From assembly GCA_002286715.1 (NCBI GenBank), contig NSJX01000066.1:102963-117013 (forward strand): a stretch of 14,051 bases of DNA, given 5' to 3'. Both the position numbers and the translations under genes were made by a program. The DNA comes from Dentipellis sp. KUC8613. Its lineage: Eukaryota > Basidiomycota > Agaricomycetes > Russulales > Hericiaceae. The notes beneath the pieces were generated by a model, which saw only the letters and a list, made by a program, of their open reading frames with translations, was not told the origin of the DNA and did not search any database. Positions 1 through 7,930 of the stretch are shown here, in pieces. Within the stretch, counting starts at the first letter, position 1; each line of letters begins with the position of its first letter.

Positions 1-240
1 AACTACCCAACTATCACACAAAAGACTAAATATTTACTTGACACTCATATACTCATCTCACCACTTCCTTTACATAGCTTAGACATACAGTATGTTTTTC
101 ACAATTACAGCTATATGAGATGTAAAAAAAATACTATGCACAAGCATAACAGATCCACATATATTGGAGCTCATGCAAGGCATCTGTGACAGACAATGCC
201 TACTCAATGTCAGCATTGGCAGTTTAAAACTATAGACACA
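1..240. other. AT-rich island bordering array 1, no gene seen
   Basis: This is AT-rich DNA with no recognisable gene. Read on the - strand it follows the C-rich strand of array 1 and contains an acceptor-like stretch, GTCTGTCACAG followed by ATGCC, near 183-198. It shares CCAACTATCACACAA (7-21) exactly with 10569-10583, and CATGCAAGG (172-180) with 10943-10951. In both places these sequences lie on the left side of a G-rich array. That suggests this island and the right half of the 10263-10950 island are diverged copies of one flank. A 70-residue open frame on - runs from here into the array edge, but I do not recognise it and it shows no coding signature. Confidence 0.5.
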
Positions 241-751
241 GGCGGCGTGGAACGCGCATCCTGCGCCGTTGCTATAGCGCAGCGACGGCACACAGGCCGA
301 TTACGGGGCAGGAGAGGGTGGCAGAGGGGTGGCAGAGGGCGATGGAGGGGCGGAAGAGGGCAATGGAGGGGCGGCGGAGGGGTGAGAAAGGGCGGCGTGG
401 GCAAGGGGGCGCGAAACGGCCGCATATGGGCGGAAAATGACCGTGCGTGAGCGTGAAGCACGTATCCTGTGCCGTTGCTCAAGCGCAGGACACAGCAAGA
501 GTGCACAGGGTGGGTCAGAGGCGGCACGAAGACATTTGAGGCACCAGGAGGGTATGGGGCACGCGTTGTTCGCCGTTGGTAAGGCGCATAAAGCGCAGCG
601 ACGGCGCATGGTGTGGTTACAGGGCGGTGCGAACGTGTGGGAGGTGCCGAGAGTGCGTAGATGGCAGGGCGTGAGGGTGCAGCACGACGCAATGGTGCAG
701 CGCAGTGACTTGGCACGCAGCTGGCGAGACGGCATGTGGGGCGGCTACAGG

Positions 752-1050
752 GCGCGCTGCCTGCGCTGTTGCTAGGGCCCCCGCCGGTGCAGCGACACGG
801 GGCCAACACAGCCTATGCCGCTGCTAAGGCATGCGGTGCAGCGACGCGGTGCGCAAGCGGCAATATGGCGAGTGGGGGTGCCGCCCGCACCATTGCTAGG
901 GCCCGTGCGGCGCGAATCGACTGGCAGAGGCGGGTGGGGTGGCGTGCTGCCTGCGCCATTGCTAGGACATGCGGTGCAATGACGAGGCGTGCGAGCAGCA
1001 ATACGGCGGGTGGGGCGGCAAGAGGGCGTGCCGCCTGCACCGTAGGGCCC
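752..1050 (+). repeat. Nested higher-order repeat inside array 1
   Basis: A longer motif of the form CCTGCGCCRTTGCTAGGGC recurs with starts near 760, 812, 884, 950 and 1034, a spacing of about 50-85 bp. It lies on top of the short minisatellite period. Related copies lie near 262, 469, 564 and 2383-2415. Several are followed by GCGCAGCGACGG-type sequence that is partly complementary to the motif, so small hairpins are possible. The copies are diverged, which points to old amplification. Confidence 0.55.
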
Positions 1051-1479
1051 CCACAACACGAAATGGCAGGTAGAGCGGCGAGCGAGGGCCCCTGGTGGTA
1101 GAACGAGGGCGAAGGCGCCGCTAGGGCGCGATGGCATTGCTGGGATGCATGACAGCGGAGCAGAGGGGCATGGGGGCACGACGGGGGGCGCGAGACAGCG
1201 CCGAGGGGTGGGTGCGTGGCGAAGGCACAATAGGGGAGCGGAGGCACGGTGGCGCAAAAAAGCGCTGTCGGGGCGCGAAGTGGCAGCACCGCGAGATGGT
1301 TGGACGGTATGCAAAGGGAGTAGAGTGGGCGTGAGATGGCCCATGGTGCAGCAGTCAGGCGTGAGATGGTGATGCATGCGCATAACGGGGACACATGGGC
1401 GCAAAACCGTCCTATGGGACACGAAGACGGGGCGGCGGAGAGCAAAGACGGCGGCATAGGGCGAGAAGATGGTCATGAT

Positions 1480-1852
1480 GCACTGCGTTGCGCGTGCTCG
1501 CTCCTGCCCACTACACCTTCACACCGTCCACGCACCCTCCCTGTGGCCCCACCAGTGCCCTCTCATGTGCACACGTCGTCCACACGCCCCTACACGCGGT
1601 GTTGCACGATGTTATGTCCACGCACTCGTGTCGCGTCCCGCCGTCATTCGTGCTTTTGGGCTGGCAGCCCTTGCGCTACCGGGCCTGCCTCCTCGCATAC
1701 GTGCGCCTGTGGTCTCATGCCTCGCATGCCCATGGTCGTACGCCAGCACCAGCGCGCTCCATCTTGCATGTGCCGGCCATTTCGCAACTGCATATGCGTG
1801 CACCATCTCGCCCACATGTGTGTTGTCTTGTAGTCGCACGCCCACGACGCCG
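1480..1852 (+). repeat. Inverted (C-rich on +) block inside array 1
   Basis: The strand composition flips here. From about 1480 the + strand becomes C-rich (TCCTGCCCACTACACC-like units) and returns to G-rich at about 1853. The units look like the reverse complement of the surrounding array, so the simplest reading is a local inversion or an inverted insertion of array DNA. The right edge carries GTCTTGTAGTC (1825-1835), which is also found at another C-to-G switch (6899-6909). Confidence 0.65.
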
Positions 1853-1930
1853 CTGGGGCGCGCGAGGGCGCACGAGGCAGGCGCAAAATGAGTGCAACGA
1901 TGGTGGGAGGGGCGCGGCGGCGTGGGGCGC

Positions 1931-2267
1931 AGACGGCGCGGGGCGGCAAACAGACAGCGTCATGGGGCACACAGACAGCGGCCCGGGCGCGACAGGGTGC
2001 GCAGACGGCAGTGCGCACACAAGACAGCCCATGGGGCCCGAAGAATGCGCGGCAAAGCGCACAGACGACCCCATGGGGCCCAAAGACGGCAGTGTGGGGC
2101 GCGGACATCACAGCGGGGGCCGAGGACGGCGCGATGGAATGCAGACAGCCTAGCTGGGCGCGAAGACAGCCCAGTGGGGCATCAAGAGGGCTCGGCAGGG
2201 CGCGCAGACAGCCCAGCGGGGCTTTGAGAATGCGCAACATGGCGTGCAGACGACCCAGCAGGGCTTG
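1931..2267 (+). repeat. Best-preserved 21-bp tandem repeat, about 16 units
   Basis: Units can be laid out by hand as starts at 1931, 1952, 1973, 1994, 2003, 2022, 2042, 2063, 2084, 2105, 2126, 2143, 2164, 2185, 2206, 2227 and 2248. Most are exactly 21 bp; shortened ones are 9, 17, 19 and 20 bp. The approximate unit is AGACRGCCCAGYGGGGCGC plus two variable bases. Because 21 is a multiple of three, the - strand frame reads as seven-residue repeats with recurring A-V-x-x-P spacing, which mimics a repeat protein. Off-period units and lack of frame conservation argue against real coding. Confidence 0.85.
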
Positions 2268-3056
2268 ACGACGGCAGCGTGGGGCGCGGACAGCACAGCG
2301 GGGCCCGAGGGCAGCGCGATGCGGTGGGATGCAAGACGGCGAGGCGCCATCACATGTGATGTCGGCGGGGCGCGAGACGCTGTTGTTAGGGCACAAGGCG
2401 CCGTTGCTAGGGCGCAGGGTGCGTCGGTTGACCCTTGACAGCATCGCAAAGGGCGTGATGGCGGCCCAGGGCGGGTGGCGGCAGTGCGGGGCGGTGGGGC
2501 GAGGATGTGGGGCGTTGTCGCGAAGGCGAGCGACGTGGCAAAGGGGGTACGACGGCGCAACAGCGCGTGTGATGTCGGCGGGGCGTAAGGCGCCGTTGCG
2601 AGGGCGCGAGGCTCTTCGGTTGGGCACTCGGTGGGGCGGCAGAGGTGGGGCAGCAGAGGACACAGCGCACCGTCGCGAGGGCGCCCGACGGCGGGGCGAC
2701 AGCTGAGATGGCCGAGCAAGGCCCCTGCCGATGGAACGGCGGCAAGGCAGCGCGTGGCATGCCCGAGGCGGTGCGGTTAGCGAGACGATGCAGTGAGTGA
2801 GACAGTATGGTGAGCAAGACGGCGGTGAGAGTGCGAGACGGCTGAGGAGCGAGACGGCGCGGCCAAGGCGCGAGACGGCGCAGTGGGATGCGAGACAGCA
2901 GGCCGAGGGTGCAACACGACCAGGCACGGCGCAGAGACGGGACAGTGCAGCACACGAATGGCGCGGCGCGGTGTGAGCAGGCACGGGGTTGATGTGCGAG
3001 GCGGCAGCAGATGGCGAGGGAGGACGGCGAGGGTGAACAAGGACGGCAAGGGCGAG

Positions 3057-3113
3057 GAGGAGCAGGGAGGGACGAAGAAAAAGAGAAAAAAAAGAAGAAA
3101 AAGACAGAGGAAA
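3057..3113 (-). other. Polypurine (+) / polypyrimidine (-) tract next to donor-like site
   Basis: About 55 bases are nearly all A and G on +, hence pyrimidine on -. The tract joins the end of array 1 to the donor-like site at 3114-3121. In the - strand sense it directly follows GTAAGT, so it sits at the 5' end of the putative intron rather than before an acceptor. Comparable though less pure pyrimidine tracts follow the other two donor-like sites. Confidence 0.7.
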
Positions 3114-3121
3114 ACTTACCT
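3114..3121 (-). other. Splice-donor-like junction A (AG|GTAAGT)
   Basis: Read on -, the sequence is GCATAG|GTAAGT, a perfect match to the canonical donor. The exon side would end at 3120 and the intron would start at 3119. The bases upstream resemble those upstream of junction B (6207) and junction C (12440): all share a GGAG/GAGAGG-type stretch, then ATAG at the break. The frame reading through as R-I-G-K has the same phase as the equivalents at B and C. Functional splicing is inferred only. Confidence 0.55.
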
Positions 3122-3724
3122 ATGCGGGGCCAGTCCGCCTCTCCCATCCATCTTAGTACCTTGTAGCGGGCGAGCAGGTGTGTGTGCGGGTGTGCATGTG
3201 TGTGTGTGCGGCAGCGAATCCAAGGCGATGCAGAGTGTGTTGTGAGCTGGCATAACAAGGCGTGTCGCTGTCAGCACAACCCCTTCGGCAATTCCCACAA
3301 AGCGCGCGCGTGCTCTCGTCCACAGATCGGAACACTTCCTCACGCTGTAATAAATTTGCTAAAATGTAGATTAAATTGGAACGTATGCGGAGTACTATTT
3401 ATGAGCATAGAAAAAGATGCGAAATTATTTGCTGCATTATTGAGTGCAGAATCTGCGGATTTCGGCAGTGGGGCCCTTTTCCGCGACGCGACTTCGACAT
3501 TGCAGACGTATTTGATCTTTAGATAATACACAAATTTCAGCATAGGTGTGTATGATAGTTCTCAATATGCCCACAAAGTTTCAAATTTATTGGTTGGGTA
3601 TCAGAGTGTACAGAAAATGATCATGTCGAAAGGTGAACACAATGTGGCTGGAAGTGTGGGAACCAACTTCCTGAAGTTGTCATTTTGAAGTCTGCAGATT
3701 CTGGTGGGCTGCATGATTATTAGA
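3120..3724 (-). repeat. Left inverted arm flanking the Helitron fragment
   Basis: This about 605-bp segment is a diverged inverted copy of 5546-6206. Colinear anchors (left/right) are: 3633-3651/5631-5647 (CAGCCACATTG then TTCAC), 3582-3600/5685-5710, 3481-3529/5722-5799 (GAAGTCGCG), 3329-3379/5901-5951 (CAAATTTATTA), 3276-3296/5986-6007 (GGGAATTGCCGA) and the donor-like ends 3120/6206. Both arms carry a TG/CA-rich microsatellite at the same relative place (3179-3213 here). Open frames on - include a 75-codon frame ending at the donor-like site and a 67-codon frame at 3340-3543. I recognise neither. The arm could be exon sequence of a duplicated gene or simply transposon DNA. Confidence 0.65.
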
Positions 3725-3748
3725 ACTGATTCATAGATGAATCAGAAC
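3725..3748 (+). repeat. 24-bp terminal inverted repeat, left copy
   Basis: These 24 bases are the exact reverse complement of 5522-5545. The first 20 are themselves nearly palindromic: CTGATTCAT and ATGAATCAG face each other across two bases. The adjoining GAACATGTTC (3746-3755) is a perfect 10-bp palindrome. TTA lies just outside, two bases before this repeat (3720-3722), and also follows the right copy (5547-5549). This would fit a 3-bp target duplication, but the flanks are themselves related by inversion, so the TTA match is weak evidence. Confidence 0.85.
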
Positions 3749-4048
3749 ATGTTCCAAGAAAAAGAACTGGTGGCCATGCTGCGGCAACATGCCGCCCAGA
3801 AACAACCATGTTGTGAAAATGTATGGTGCATATTTAAACAAGTGGTAACGGACTCCAGCACCACAACGAGCACAAAGATCACCGGAGAGCCCTGGCCACC
3901 CAAACCCTGCCCCGACTCCCGAGTTGCACAAATCGCAAGAGACTACTGCATGGCATTTGATCAAAGTAATGTATTGGAAGAAGGGTGTGCAGTGTGTGGT
4001 CAGTTGGAAAAACTGAAGAACATGGAAAACTTGAGATGTGACATTTGA
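3737..4048 (+). pseudogene. Helitron Rep/helicase relic, segment 1 (Cys-containing region)
   Basis: This 103-codon frame starts with ATG inside the left inverted repeat. It covers the variable region upstream of the DUF6570-like part of Helitron proteins. The visible hallmark is C-A-V-C-G-Q near residues 83-88, a CxxC pair usual at this point in the family. The frame then ends at a stop near 4046. Related sequence resumes in another frame at about 4038 or later, so there is a frameshift or deletion here. The true N terminus of the ancestral protein is not present. Assignment rests on recognising the motif and on the next segments. Confidence 0.6.
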
Positions 4049-4970
4049 TCATAGCATATTACATGACAAAGGGGGAATGGTTACACGACAACCACGCACC
4101 TGTAATACACCTCACAAGAAAGGCTTATCAGGGCCAATCATTGATCCCCAATGCTCAAAGGTCTGCATGAGCTGTTCTAAACAATTGAAGAATAATAAAG
4201 TGCCAGAACTTGCATTAGTTAATGGTAATTGGGTAGGACCCATACCACCAGAGTTGCAAGGTCTTTCTTTTGCAGAGAAATTATTAGTAGCACGGGTACG
4301 ACATAATTACTGTGTTTTTAAGGTAGTGAAGTCTGGCCAACATAAGATGAAGGCAAATGCTGTGATGTTCTCAGTACCTATGCCTAAAGTCTATGCAACA
4401 TTGCCGCCACCACATGAGGATATGGATGAAGTTCTGGCATTTATTTACATTGGCAGTGTAAAACCAACTGAGGAAGATTACAAGCGAGTGCCTCTATTGG
4501 TATGCAGGAATAAGGTCAAAAGAGCATTAGAATGGTTAAAGCTCAATCACAGTGATTATGCAGATCTCAACATTTCGGAAGAAAATTTAGATCAATATCC
4601 TGAGAATGTACCACCAGTAGTAATAGACTACAGACTACCTCCTCCACAAGAGGACTCTGAAAATTTAGCTGTGAACAAGAAGGAGGACAAAGAAGGAACA
4701 ACAGAAGGAGTTTGTCCCTATACTGTCCACACACTGACCACAGATCAATTGATGTCATCAAGCATGAAGCTTAAAACCCTTAAGGCACATGCCATGCAGC
4801 ATTTGCTAAATGGAAAAGCAGCAATAGGGATTGGGAGATCATCTGAGCCTGAGTCTATTTACAATAACCCACAACTTTATCTCCAAGCTTTCCCTTGGTT
4901 ATTTCCATATGGCCTAGGTGGTATAGGCAATACAAATGGATTCAAGAAAATTGGTGATGCTATATCATGA
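4038..4970 (+). pseudogene. Helitron Rep/helicase relic, segment 2 (DUF6570-like)
   Basis: This is a 310-codon open stretch in a different frame from segment 1. It opens right after an in-frame stop at 4032-4034, so the nominal GTG start is only a frame boundary. Visible family features are C-S-K-V-C-M-S-C (residues 39-46), LLVARVRHN (82-90), PTEEDYKRVPLLVCRN (133-148), EWLKLNHSDYADL (155-167) and PWLFPYGLGG (286-295). Together these are characteristic of the DUF6570 region and the start of the Helitron_like_N domain in fungal Helitrons. A stop at 4968-4970 ends it. The next segment continues the protein in the third frame with a few codons apparently missing. It keeps long conserved blocks but cannot make a functional transposase. 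Confidence 0.85.
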
Positions 4971-5550
4971 TAAGCGCTTTCAGATGGACCCTTTATTTCC
5001 ACTGGTTGCTCTAAATCATCAACAGATACAACACAGTACTACTGGAGGATTTTTGTTGACACAGAAAAGCAAATTCCCATTAATGGCAGAAAGACTAGTC
5101 AAAGCATCCGCAAACATAGAAGTCATGACATCATTGATTGAACGATTGGAAAGTGGAGAGACAGTCCACCCTACCACAACAGCAGAGAAGGAATGCTTTT
5201 CCATTATAAATGATTTGGATCATGTGGCCAAACATGTTGAAGGATCAAATACAAACAAGAAGTACATGAGAAATGAGATTTGGTCACTAATATGTGCACG
5301 AGGAGCACCTTCATGGTTTATAACTTTTGCTCCTTCTGATCTAAAGCATCCTCTCTGTCTCTATCTTGCTTCCCAAGATGTCAAACTCTATCTCAAAATA
5401 TATGGTGAAAATGAACGCTGGTCTTTGATTGCAAACAATCCAGTGGCATGTGCACGCTTCTTTCACTTCATGGTTGAGGCATTCGTCAAACATGTTCTGG
5501 GTGTGGGCACCAACCATGCTGGTTCTGATTCATCTATGAATCAGTCTTAA
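4960..5550 (+). pseudogene. Helitron Rep/helicase relic, segment 3 (Helitron_like_N domain, truncated)
   Basis: The frame containing this segment is open from 4936, but similarity resumes at LYHDKRF (codons from 4960). It continues through a stretch including GAPSWFITFAPSD (residues 123-135 counted from the ATG at 4936) and ARFFHFMVEAFVKHVLGV (173-190), typical of the Helitron_like_N (Rep) domain. Similarity stops at GTNHAG. The final SDSSMNQS is encoded by the right inverted repeat and the stop lies just outside it. In intact relatives the HUH catalytic histidines lie a short way further on, so the relic ends just before the active site. Confidence 0.8.
5522..5545 (-). repeat. 24-bp terminal inverted repeat, right copy
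   Basis: This is an exact reverse complement of 3725-3748. Its first 14 bases plus one base upstream (5521-5535) recur exactly at 10531-10545, where the outer half of the palindrome is not present. Perfect identity here contrasts with the adjoining inverted arms, which have diverged heavily, so this short piece is either younger, gene-converted or constrained. Confidence 0.85.
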
Positions 5551-6206
5551 GTATCGACATTCTCACTACAGTTTTCAAAATCGACGTCCTCAACTTTTTC
5601 GCTGCTTCGGGGAATGATCTCCCACGATTTCAGCCACATTGATTCACTTCCAAGTGTATTCATTTTTCAAACAGCTCAAATGGCATTCAACCAACACGAT
5701 ATTTGGCATACATATGGATCAGTATTATATCTACAAGATGTCAAAAATTTGCAAATTTTGAATGTCTACATCACTCGGAAAACTGAAGTCGCGCCGTGCT
5801 AGAGATGGTGAGATTGAAAGTTACTACTGCAGAGACGCGAAACCCAAATGCGAGCTTCCCAGAATATTCAAACAGGTAGACGGACTATGTTTAAGCAGCC
5901 TCTAATTTTCTAGTAATTCTCTCAAATTTATTAAGCCCTCGGAGAACCTGTCTTTGTGTGACCACCGAGTCAAGGAGCCCTGCACGGGAATTGCCGAGAG
6001 CAGTTGTCACGCGGAAGATGTGCTAAGTCGATGCTCGTCTACTCCTACTCCTCACGCCCTCGCCATCTTCATCTGCCATGCGCACGCATACACAAAAACT
6101 CATGCACACATATACCCATGCCCCCATCCGCCCAACAGATCATGCTCACAAGCCGAGAAGAAGGGAATTTGGAGGAGGGTGGAACAGCCCAAAGGGGCTG
6201 TAATAG
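5546..6206 (+). repeat. Right inverted arm flanking the Helitron fragment
   Basis: This about 660-bp segment is the diverged partner of 3120-3724, in opposite orientation, with the colinear anchors listed for that arm. It leads on + into the donor-like junction B at 6206/6207. A CA-rich microsatellite lies at 6077-6130, matching the TG-rich one in the left arm. Open frames at 5614-5802 (62 codons) and 5954-6415 (153 codons, crossing the donor-like site into the array) are unrecognised. The latter reads KGIWRRVEQPKGAVIGTF across the junction, comparable with YKVLRWMGEADWPRIGKF at junction A. Confidence 0.65.
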
Positions 6207-6252
6207 GTACGTTCGTTATTCTCTTCTACCTTTTTCCTCCCCCCATCTTTAG
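6207..6252 (+). other. Splice-donor-like junction B and candidate 46-nt intron
   Basis: The sequence TAATAG|GTACGT begins here and is followed by a pyrimidine-rich stretch ending CATCTTTAG at 6252. That could be a complete fungal-sized intron of 46 nt, or only the 5' end of a long intron containing the C-rich array that follows. I see no clear branch-point consensus. The upstream 33 bases align without gaps to those before junction C, with about 20 identities by my count. Confidence 0.45.
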
Positions 6253-6898
6253 TCACCGCCCTCTGCATGCGCCGTCTCACACGCGCCCCCGTGTCGCCGC
6301 TCTGCCCACCCTCTCACTGCTCCGCTTGCCGCTTCGTGCCTTCCCGCATCGTTTCGCGCCTTCCCGCCCCAGCAACGTGCTCTGCCGCCCTCCCGACTGT
6401 GTATCGGCCGTCTAATGCCCCAGCAACGCCGCTCTGCCGCCTTCTCGACAGCTAGTCGTTCCTGCATGGGACCGTCTCGCGCACACCGACACCGTCTCGC
6501 CGTGCTTGCCGCCCTATCATGCCCCAGGGGCCAGGGGCCGCCCTCGCGCCACTGTTATCTGCCATCGCGTCGTTGTCACACGCCTCAGTGGCCCTGTGTG
6601 CCCCAGTGCTCGCCCTCATGCCGCCGTCACCCTCGCCCTCTGTGACACGCCGTGATGCGCCGTCGCACCCCCACCCCCCTCACTGCCATCGCCCGCCTTC
6701 GCGCACCCTCACACGCCTTCGCGCGGCCGCCCCACGCCCTCTCGCACTGCCGCCCTGCTCACCCTGACCCGCTCGTGCCGCCTTACCCGCCCTCGAGCTC
6801 GCGCCCTAGCGACACGACCCTGCGCCGTAGCGACGCCTTCTGGTGCTCCGCTGCCGTTTTGCGCCCCCGCGTCGCCGCCACGCACCCTGGCGGGTGCC
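6253..6898 (+). repeat. C-rich minisatellite array 2a
   Basis: This is a C-rich (+ strand) version of the same degenerate minisatellite family, with units such as GCCGTCTCGCGCCCCAGCAA. It begins right after junction B and ends at a sharp switch to G-rich sequence. It is CpG-dense and frames are open by composition only. Orientation relative to the donor-like site is the same as in array 1 on the opposite strand. Confidence 0.8.
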
Positions 6899-7190
6899 GT
6901 CTTGTAGTCTGTTGGCGCGCGGCAGAGACGATGCTGTGAAGGCACGAGAGGGTGCGGTGGGGTCCCAGAGATGATGCGAGATGGTGGGCGGAGATTCGAG
7001 CGGACAGTGCGGATGAGATAATTGGCACGCGGCGCAAGACAGCGGGCGTGAGAGAGAGAGGGCGTGTGCGAGAGAGACGTCCGGTGCAGCGTATGCGGAG
7101 GAGTGTGCGCACGCCAGAGGTTGACCTTGCCGACACAAGAACGAGAGGACAGGCACAAAGGTGGGCAGGCACTCGCAAAGGCGCGACCTC
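6899..7190 (-). repeat. Inverted G-rich block inside array 2
   Basis: Composition flips to G-rich on + (GAGAGAGAGGGCGTGTGCGAG-like) and back to C-rich by about 7190. The left switch contains GTCTTGTAGTC (6899-6909), identical to 1825-1835 at the other C-to-G switch. A local inversion or inverted insertion is the simplest reading. Confidence 0.6.
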
Positions 7191-7555
7191 GTGTGCAATC
7201 CCGCAGTCTGCGCACCCCGTGGCCCGTGTTGTGCCCCACCCCGCCATCTGCGCACCTCATCCCGCTGTCCTTGCGTGGCACTGCGCGCTCTCAGCCCCCG
7301 TTTCGCCCATTTTGTGGCCTGTGGGCTGTCTGCTGCCCGCCTCGCTGTCATCGTATCGTGTTGCTGTCGTCGTGTCGTGTCGCCGCCGTCGTGTCGTGTC
7401 GCGCCCCGTCGCGTGGCGCTGTGCCGTGCGCCCCTCGCACTGCGCCATGCGCTCTCCGTATTCCATGGGCCGTCTCACGCCCCACCCTGCCGTCTTTGTG
7501 CACCATGGGGCCGTCTGCGCGTCCCTCCGCCATCCGTGCGCCGCCTGTCAAGACT
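7191..7555 (+). repeat. C-rich minisatellite array 2b
   Basis: C-rich array sequence resumes, with units such as CGCACCCCGTGGCCC and runs of GTCGTGTCGTGTCGC at about 7370-7410. No gene is recognised. It ends at a transition to the moderate-GC stretch that follows. Confidence 0.75.
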
Positions 7556-7930
7556 GGCCTAGAACCGATGAAACAACCACCCAAGTCACCACCGGTGACA
7601 AGGCGAGCGAGATGAGAGTTAGAGAATTGAGCGAGAGTGCCGGCGATGTACAGAGCGCAGTGCAGCTGGTATTCCAGGTACAGTACGATACAGACGAGAT
7701 TGACAGTCTAAGGAACTATGGACGAGGGCGCGAGGGTATATACACTGTACGGGAAACACCGGGGGAATCAGGTTATCGTAGATAATCAGTAGTGGGACGG
7801 AGGGGCTTCGGGGAGTGGTACAACGAGGTCTAGGTGCTTGGGGAAACATGTGATAAATAGTAACAGATCAGATCAGATAAAGGGAAGAGAGACCAACGAC
7901 CTCCGAGACGATGTGCAACCGCTAAGTCAA
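7556..7930. other. Unrecognised moderate-GC stretch between two repeat types
   Basis: This is non-repetitive sequence of balanced composition, unlike both neighbours. A TATA-like GGTATATACAC lies at 7735-7745 and a short GATCAGATCAGAT repeat at about 7866-7878. It continues an open frame from the array (to 7785), but I recognise no protein. It may be the remnant of an insertion, such as an LTR or non-autonomous transposon, that also brought the TCGGT satellite. I could not identify terminal repeats. Confidence 0.4.

Larger units (their letters stand above)
241..3060 (-). repeat. GC-rich degenerate minisatellite array 1 (C-rich strand on -)
   Basis: This is about 2.8 kb of GC- and CpG-dense sequence built from degenerate units of roughly 20-21 bp. 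A typical + strand unit is GGGGCGCGAGACGGCG with variable ends. The + strand is G-rich and the - strand C-rich, apart from an inverted block at 1480-1852. The clearest register is at 1931-2267. Purine-rich GGAGGGGCGG-type units occur at about 310-390. Frames stay open on both strands because the C-rich strand has few A-containing stop triplets and a 21-bp period preserves frame. Overlapping open frames of 100-450 codons in several frames show no domain and are judged spurious. On the - strand the array begins just after a donor-like site (3119) and ends in an AT-rich island, as an intron would. Confidence 0.85.
3723..5546 (+). mobile_element. Helitron-derived fragment bounded by 24-bp inverted repeats
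   Basis: The segment carries the N-terminal part of a Helitron Rep/helicase gene, broken by frameshifts, with a perfect inverted repeat at both edges. Coding similarity starts and stops at these edges: the open frame begins inside the left repeat and the last frame runs into the right repeat before stopping. The catalytic HUH motif of the Rep domain and the whole helicase domain are absent, so it is non-autonomous. Classical Helitrons lack terminal inverted repeats, so the repeats probably belong to another element that captured the fragment, or to the surrounding palindrome. CpG is very scarce: I count 5 in 4201-4800 and 6 in 5041-5520. Confidence 0.75.

Noticed and set aside
1931..2267. CRISPR array
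   Set aside because: Units are contiguous degenerate tandem repeats with no unique spacers between constant repeats, and the context is eukaryotic.
1644..2984. 446-codon - strand open frame and similar long frames in all arrays as genes
   Set aside because: Several frames on both strands are open at once, residues are dominated by P/A/R/S/C from repeat composition, unit lengths vary out of frame, and no domain, signal peptide or conserved motif is visible.
3723..5546. Intact Helitron with 5' TC and 3' hairpin-CTRR ends
   Set aside because: Only the N-terminal coding part is present, frames are broken, catalytic and helicase regions are missing, and the edges are inverted repeats instead of Helitron termini.
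3720..5549. Firm call of a Harbinger-like 3-bp TTA target duplication
   Set aside because: TTA is present on both sides, but the flanks are themselves inverted homologues with TAA/TTAA sequence, so a chance match is likely.
7868..7880. GATCAGATCAGAT as a functional regulatory repeat
   Set aside because: It is two and a half copies of a short motif with no further context, compatible with chance.
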